Assembly: GCF_000002875.2 (NCBI RefSeq)
Contig: NC_009414.2
Coordinates: forward strand, 1,294,655-1,358,654
From: Leishmania infantum JPCM5
Lineage: Eukaryota > Euglenozoa > Kinetoplastea > Trypanosomatida > Trypanosomatidae
Direction of reading: 5' to 3'
Length of the DNA stretch: 64,000 nucleotides
Of this stretch, positions 61,584 to 64,000 are shown piece after piece. The notes under the pieces were generated by a model, which worked only from the letters and a program-made list of their open reading frames with translations, did not search any database and had not been told where the DNA came from. A program made the position numbers and the translations under genes. Within the stretch, counting starts at the first letter, position 1; every line of letters begins with the position of its first letter.

Positions 61584-61983
61584 TGTACTGGTGTACTGGT
61601 GTACTGGTGTACTGGTGTACTGGTGTACTGGTGTACTGGTGTACTGGTGTACTGGTGTACTGGTGTACTGGTGTACTGGTGTACTGGTGTACTGGTGTAC
61701 TGGTGTACTGGTGTACTGGTGTACTGGTGTACTGGTGTACTGGTGTACGGGTGTACTGGTGTACGGGTGTACTGGTGTACGGGTGTACTGGTGTACTGGT
61801 GTACTGGTGTACTGGTGTACTGGTGTACTGGTGTACTGGTGTACTGGTGTACTGGTGTACTGGTGTACTGGTGTACTGGTGTACTGGTGTACTGGTGTAC
61901 TGGTGTACTGGTGTACTGGTGTACTGGTGTACTGGTGTACTGGTGTACTGGTGTACTGGTGTACTGGTGTACTGGTGTACTGG
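61584..61983 (+). repeat. TGTACTGG octamer array, 50 units
   Basis: Fifty units; three near 61,744-61,784 read TGTACGGG in alternate positions, a local variant cluster. Confidence 0.95.
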
Positions 61984-62073
61984 TTAGGGTTAGGGTTAGG
62001 GTGAGGGTTAGGGTTAGGGTTAGGGTTAGGGTTAGGGTGAGGGTTAGGGTTAGGGTTAGGGTTAGGGTTAGGG

Positions 62074-62521
62074 TGTACTGGTGTACTGGTGTACTGGTGT
62101 ACTGGTGTACTGGTGTACTGGTGTACTGGTGTACTGGTGTACTGGTGTACTGGTGTACTGGTGTACTGGTGTACTGGTGTACTGGTGTACTGGTGTACTG
62201 GTGTACTGGTGTACTGGTGTACTGGTGTGCTGGTGTACTGGTGTACTGGTGTACTGGTGTACTGGTGTACTGGTGTACTGGTGTACTGGTGTACTGGTGT
62301 ACTGGTGTACTGGTGTACTGGTGTACTGGTGTACTGGTGTACTGGTGTACTGGTGTACTGGTGTACTGGTGTACTGGTGTACTGGTGTACTGGTGTACTG
62401 GTGTACTGGTGTACTGGTGTACGGGTGTACTGGTGTACTGGTGTACTGGTGTACTGGTGTACTGGTGTACTGGTGTACTGGTGTACTGGTGTACTGGTGT
62501 ACTGGTGTACTGGTGTACTGG
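62074..62521 (+). repeat. TGTACTGG octamer array, 56 units
   Basis: Fifty-six units following a hexamer tract directly, without a 62-bp block. Single variants: TGTGCTGG near 62,227 and TGTACGGG near 62,419. Confidence 0.95.
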
Positions 62522-62593
62522 TTAGGGTTAGGGTTAGGGTTAGGGTTAGGGTTAGGGTTAGGGTTAGGGTTAGGGTTAGGGTTAGGGTTAGGG

Positions 62594-62655
62594 TTTTTTT
62601 CTCCACTGATTCCTTGCACAGCGACACCCTCTCCAACAGGACGGGGGCGTGACGG
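62594..62655 (+). repeat. 62-bp subtelomeric block, copy 3
   Basis: Same sequence and placement as copies 1 and 2. Confidence 0.9.
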
Positions 62656-63031
62656 TGTACTGGTGTACTGGTGTACTGGTGTACTGGTGTACTGGTGTAC
62701 TGGTGTACTGGTGTACTGGTGTACTGGTGTACTGGTGTACTGGTGTACTGGTGTACTGGTGTACTGGTGTACTGGTGTACTGGTGTACTGGTGTACTGGT
62801 GTACTGGTGTACTGGTGTACTGGTGTACTGGTGTACTGGTGTACTGGTGTACTGGTGTACTGGTGTACTGGTGTACTGGTGTACTGGTGTACTGGTGTAC
62901 TGGTGTACTGGTGTACTGGTGTACTGGTGTACTGGTGTACTGGTGTACTGGTGTACTGGTGTACTGGTGTACTGGTGTACTGGTGTACTGGTGTACTGGT
63001 GTACTGGTGTACTGGTGTACTGGTGTACTGG
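62656..63031 (+). repeat. TGTACTGG octamer array, 47 units
   Basis: Forty-seven units without visible variants. Confidence 0.95.
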
Positions 63032-63097
63032 TTAGGGTTAGGGTTAGGGTTAGGGTTAGGGTTAGGGTTAGGGTTAGGGTGAGGGTTAGGGTTAGGG

Positions 63098-63159
63098 TTT
63101 TTTTCTCCACTGATTCCTTGCACAGCGACACCCTCTCCAACAGGACGGGGGCGTGACGG
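63098..63159 (+). repeat. 62-bp subtelomeric block, copy 4
   Basis: Same sequence and placement as the other three; the last one before the window end. Confidence 0.9.
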
Positions 63160-63295
63160 TGTACTGGTGTACTGGTGTACTGGTGTACTGGTGTACTGGT
63201 GTACTGGTGTACTGGTGTACTGGTGTACTGGTGTACTGGTGTACTGGTGTACTGGTGTACTGGTGTACTGGTGTACTGGTGTACTGGTGTACTGG
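63160..63295 (+). repeat. TGTACTGG octamer array, 17 units
   Basis: Seventeen units, followed flush by a seven-unit TTAGGG tract. Confidence 0.95.
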
Positions 63296-63337
63296 TTAGG
63301 GTTAGGGTTAGGGTTAGGGTTAGGGTTAGGGTTAGGG

Positions 63338-63369
63338 TGTACTGGTGTACTGGTGTACTGGTGTACTGG
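63338..63369 (+). repeat. TGTACTGG short array, 4 units
   Basis: Four units between two seven-unit TTAGGG tracts; the same arrangement recurs at 63,738-63,769. Confidence 0.95.
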
Positions 63370-63411
63370 TTAGGGTTAGGGTTAGGGTGAGGGTTAGGGT
63401 TAGGGTTAGGG

Positions 63412-63683
63412 TGTACTGGTGTACTGGTGTACTGGTGTACTGGTGTACTGGTGTACTGGTGTACTGGTGTACTGGTGTACTGGTGTACTGGTGTACTGGT
63501 GTACTGGTGTACTGGTGTACTGGTGTACTGGTGTACTGGTGTACTGGTGTACTGGTGTACTGGTGTACTGGTGTACTGGTGTACTGGTGTACTGGTGTAC
63601 TGGTGTACTGGTGTACTGGTGTACTGGTGTACTGGTGTACTGGTGTACTGGTGTACTGGTGTACTGGTGTACTGGTGTACTGG
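63412..63683 (+). repeat. TGTACTGG octamer array, 34 units
   Basis: Thirty-four units, between tracts of seven and nine hexamers. Confidence 0.95.
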
Positions 63684-63737
63684 TTAGGGTTAGGGTTAGG
63701 GTTAGGGTTATGGTTAGAGTTAGGGTTAGGGTTAGGG

Positions 63738-63769
63738 TGTACTGGTGTACTGGTGTACTGGTGTACTGG
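63738..63769 (+). repeat. TGTACTGG short array, 4 units
   Basis: Four units, the second occurrence of the hexamer/four-octamer/hexamer module. Confidence 0.95.
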
Positions 63770-63811
63770 TTAGGGTTAGGGTTATGGTGAGGGTTAGGGT
63801 TAGGGTTATGG

Positions 63812-64000
63812 TGTACTGGTGTACTGGTGTACTGGTGTACTGGTGTACTGGTGTACTGGTGTACTGGTGTACTGGTGTACTGGTGTACTGGTGTACTGGT
63901 GTACTGGTGTACTGGTGTACTGGTGTACTGGTGTACTGGTGTACTGGTGTACTGGTGTACTGGTGTACTGGTGTACTGGTGTACTGGTGTACTGGTGTAC
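63812..64000 (+). repeat. TGTACTGG octamer array, cut by the window end
   Basis: Twenty-three complete units and a partial one; it continues beyond the window. Confidence 0.95.

Larger units (their letters stand above)
61028..64000 (+). repeat. Telomere-proximal mosaic of TTAGGG tracts, TGTACTGG arrays and 62-bp blocks
   Basis: TTAGGG reads 5' to 3' toward the window end, so this is the right chromosome end. Hexamer tracts (units): 61,028-61,057 (5), 61,456-61,521 (11), 61,984-62,073 (15), 62,522-62,593 (12), 63,032-63,097 (11), 63,296-63,337 (7), 63,370-63,411 (7), 63,684-63,737 (9), 63,770-63,811 (7). Octamer arrays lie between them. Each change from one repeat to the other falls exactly between complete units. 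Variant hexamers are TGAGGG, TTATGG and TTAGAG. The window stops inside an octamer array, so the true terminus lies beyond. Confidence 0.95.

Noticed and set aside
60933..64000. Very long open frames (up to 735 codons) on both strands through the terminal repeats
   Set aside because: An 8-bp repeat without stop codons stays open in many frames and yields an 8-residue peptide repeat (for example YWCTGVLV). There is no unique protein sequence, and the minus-strand frames oppose the gene direction. These are artefacts of the repeat.
61028..64000. CRISPR-like regular repeats
   Set aside because: Repeats are contiguous without unique spacers, and the TTAGGG units and eukaryotic gene set show that this is a telomere.

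Overview
This window looks like the right-hand end of a trypanosomatid chromosome, most likely from a Leishmania-like species (Leishmaniinae). Four observations support this. All supported genes are intron-less and lie on the + strand as one directional cluster. Intergenic spaces are long and pyrimidine-rich, with AG acceptors close upstream of start codons, as expected for trans-splicing. The proteins are typically trypanosomatid. The last 3 kb consists of TTAGGG blocks oriented toward the end of the window. The gene content (CYP710-type sterol C-22 desaturase, Mago, SRPK, RPS14, ATP synthase delta, RPL15, V-ATPase c'' and a tandem pair of P2 genes next to the telomere) matches what I recall of the end of Leishmania chromosome 30. 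That is from memory; no search was run and the species cannot be fixed.

Layout. At 1-3.1 kb a rhodanese-like gene sits between two fragments of a GC-rich retroposon family. From 3.6-19.3 kb come an RF-1/GGQ-domain protein, a CYP710 P450, Mago nashi, a CCCH zinc-finger protein, an SRPK kinase, RPS14 and the F1-ATPase delta subunit. A third retroposon copy lies at 20.2-21.0 kb. From 21.5-27.4 kb are a CDK5RAP3-like UFMylation protein, a low-complexity Pro/Ala/Met-rich protein and a PHO80-type cyclin. A SIDER-like block and a fourth, 3'-truncated retroposon copy follow. From 31.6-43.5 kb are the axonemal DRC3, RPL15, V-ATPase c'', an NTF2/SnoaL-fold protein, a coiled-coil protein and an Iml2/TTC39-family protein. 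At 44.4-47.6 kb lies a longer, degenerate ingi/L1Tc-like retroposon with recognisable endonuclease, reverse transcriptase and RNase H remnants. From 48.5-59.5 kb are a nine-pass membrane protein with a lipase-like C-terminus, a small mitochondrial-type membrane protein, an SF3B3-like spliceosome protein, two P2 genes and a last unknown gene.

The end, 61.03-64.0 kb, is a strict mosaic of TTAGGG tracts, arrays of the octamer TGTACTGG and four copies of a 62-bp block. Every hexamer/octamer junction is flush, with no partial unit.

The genes are a housekeeping and flagellar mix with no operon-like functional theme, as is normal for polycistronic trypanosomatid clusters. The most unusual features are the telomeric octamer mosaic and the retroposon family. 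In that family, short copies were apparently made from a long one by deletion between 11-nt near-repeats. Several proteins also have altered active sites or unusual architectures.
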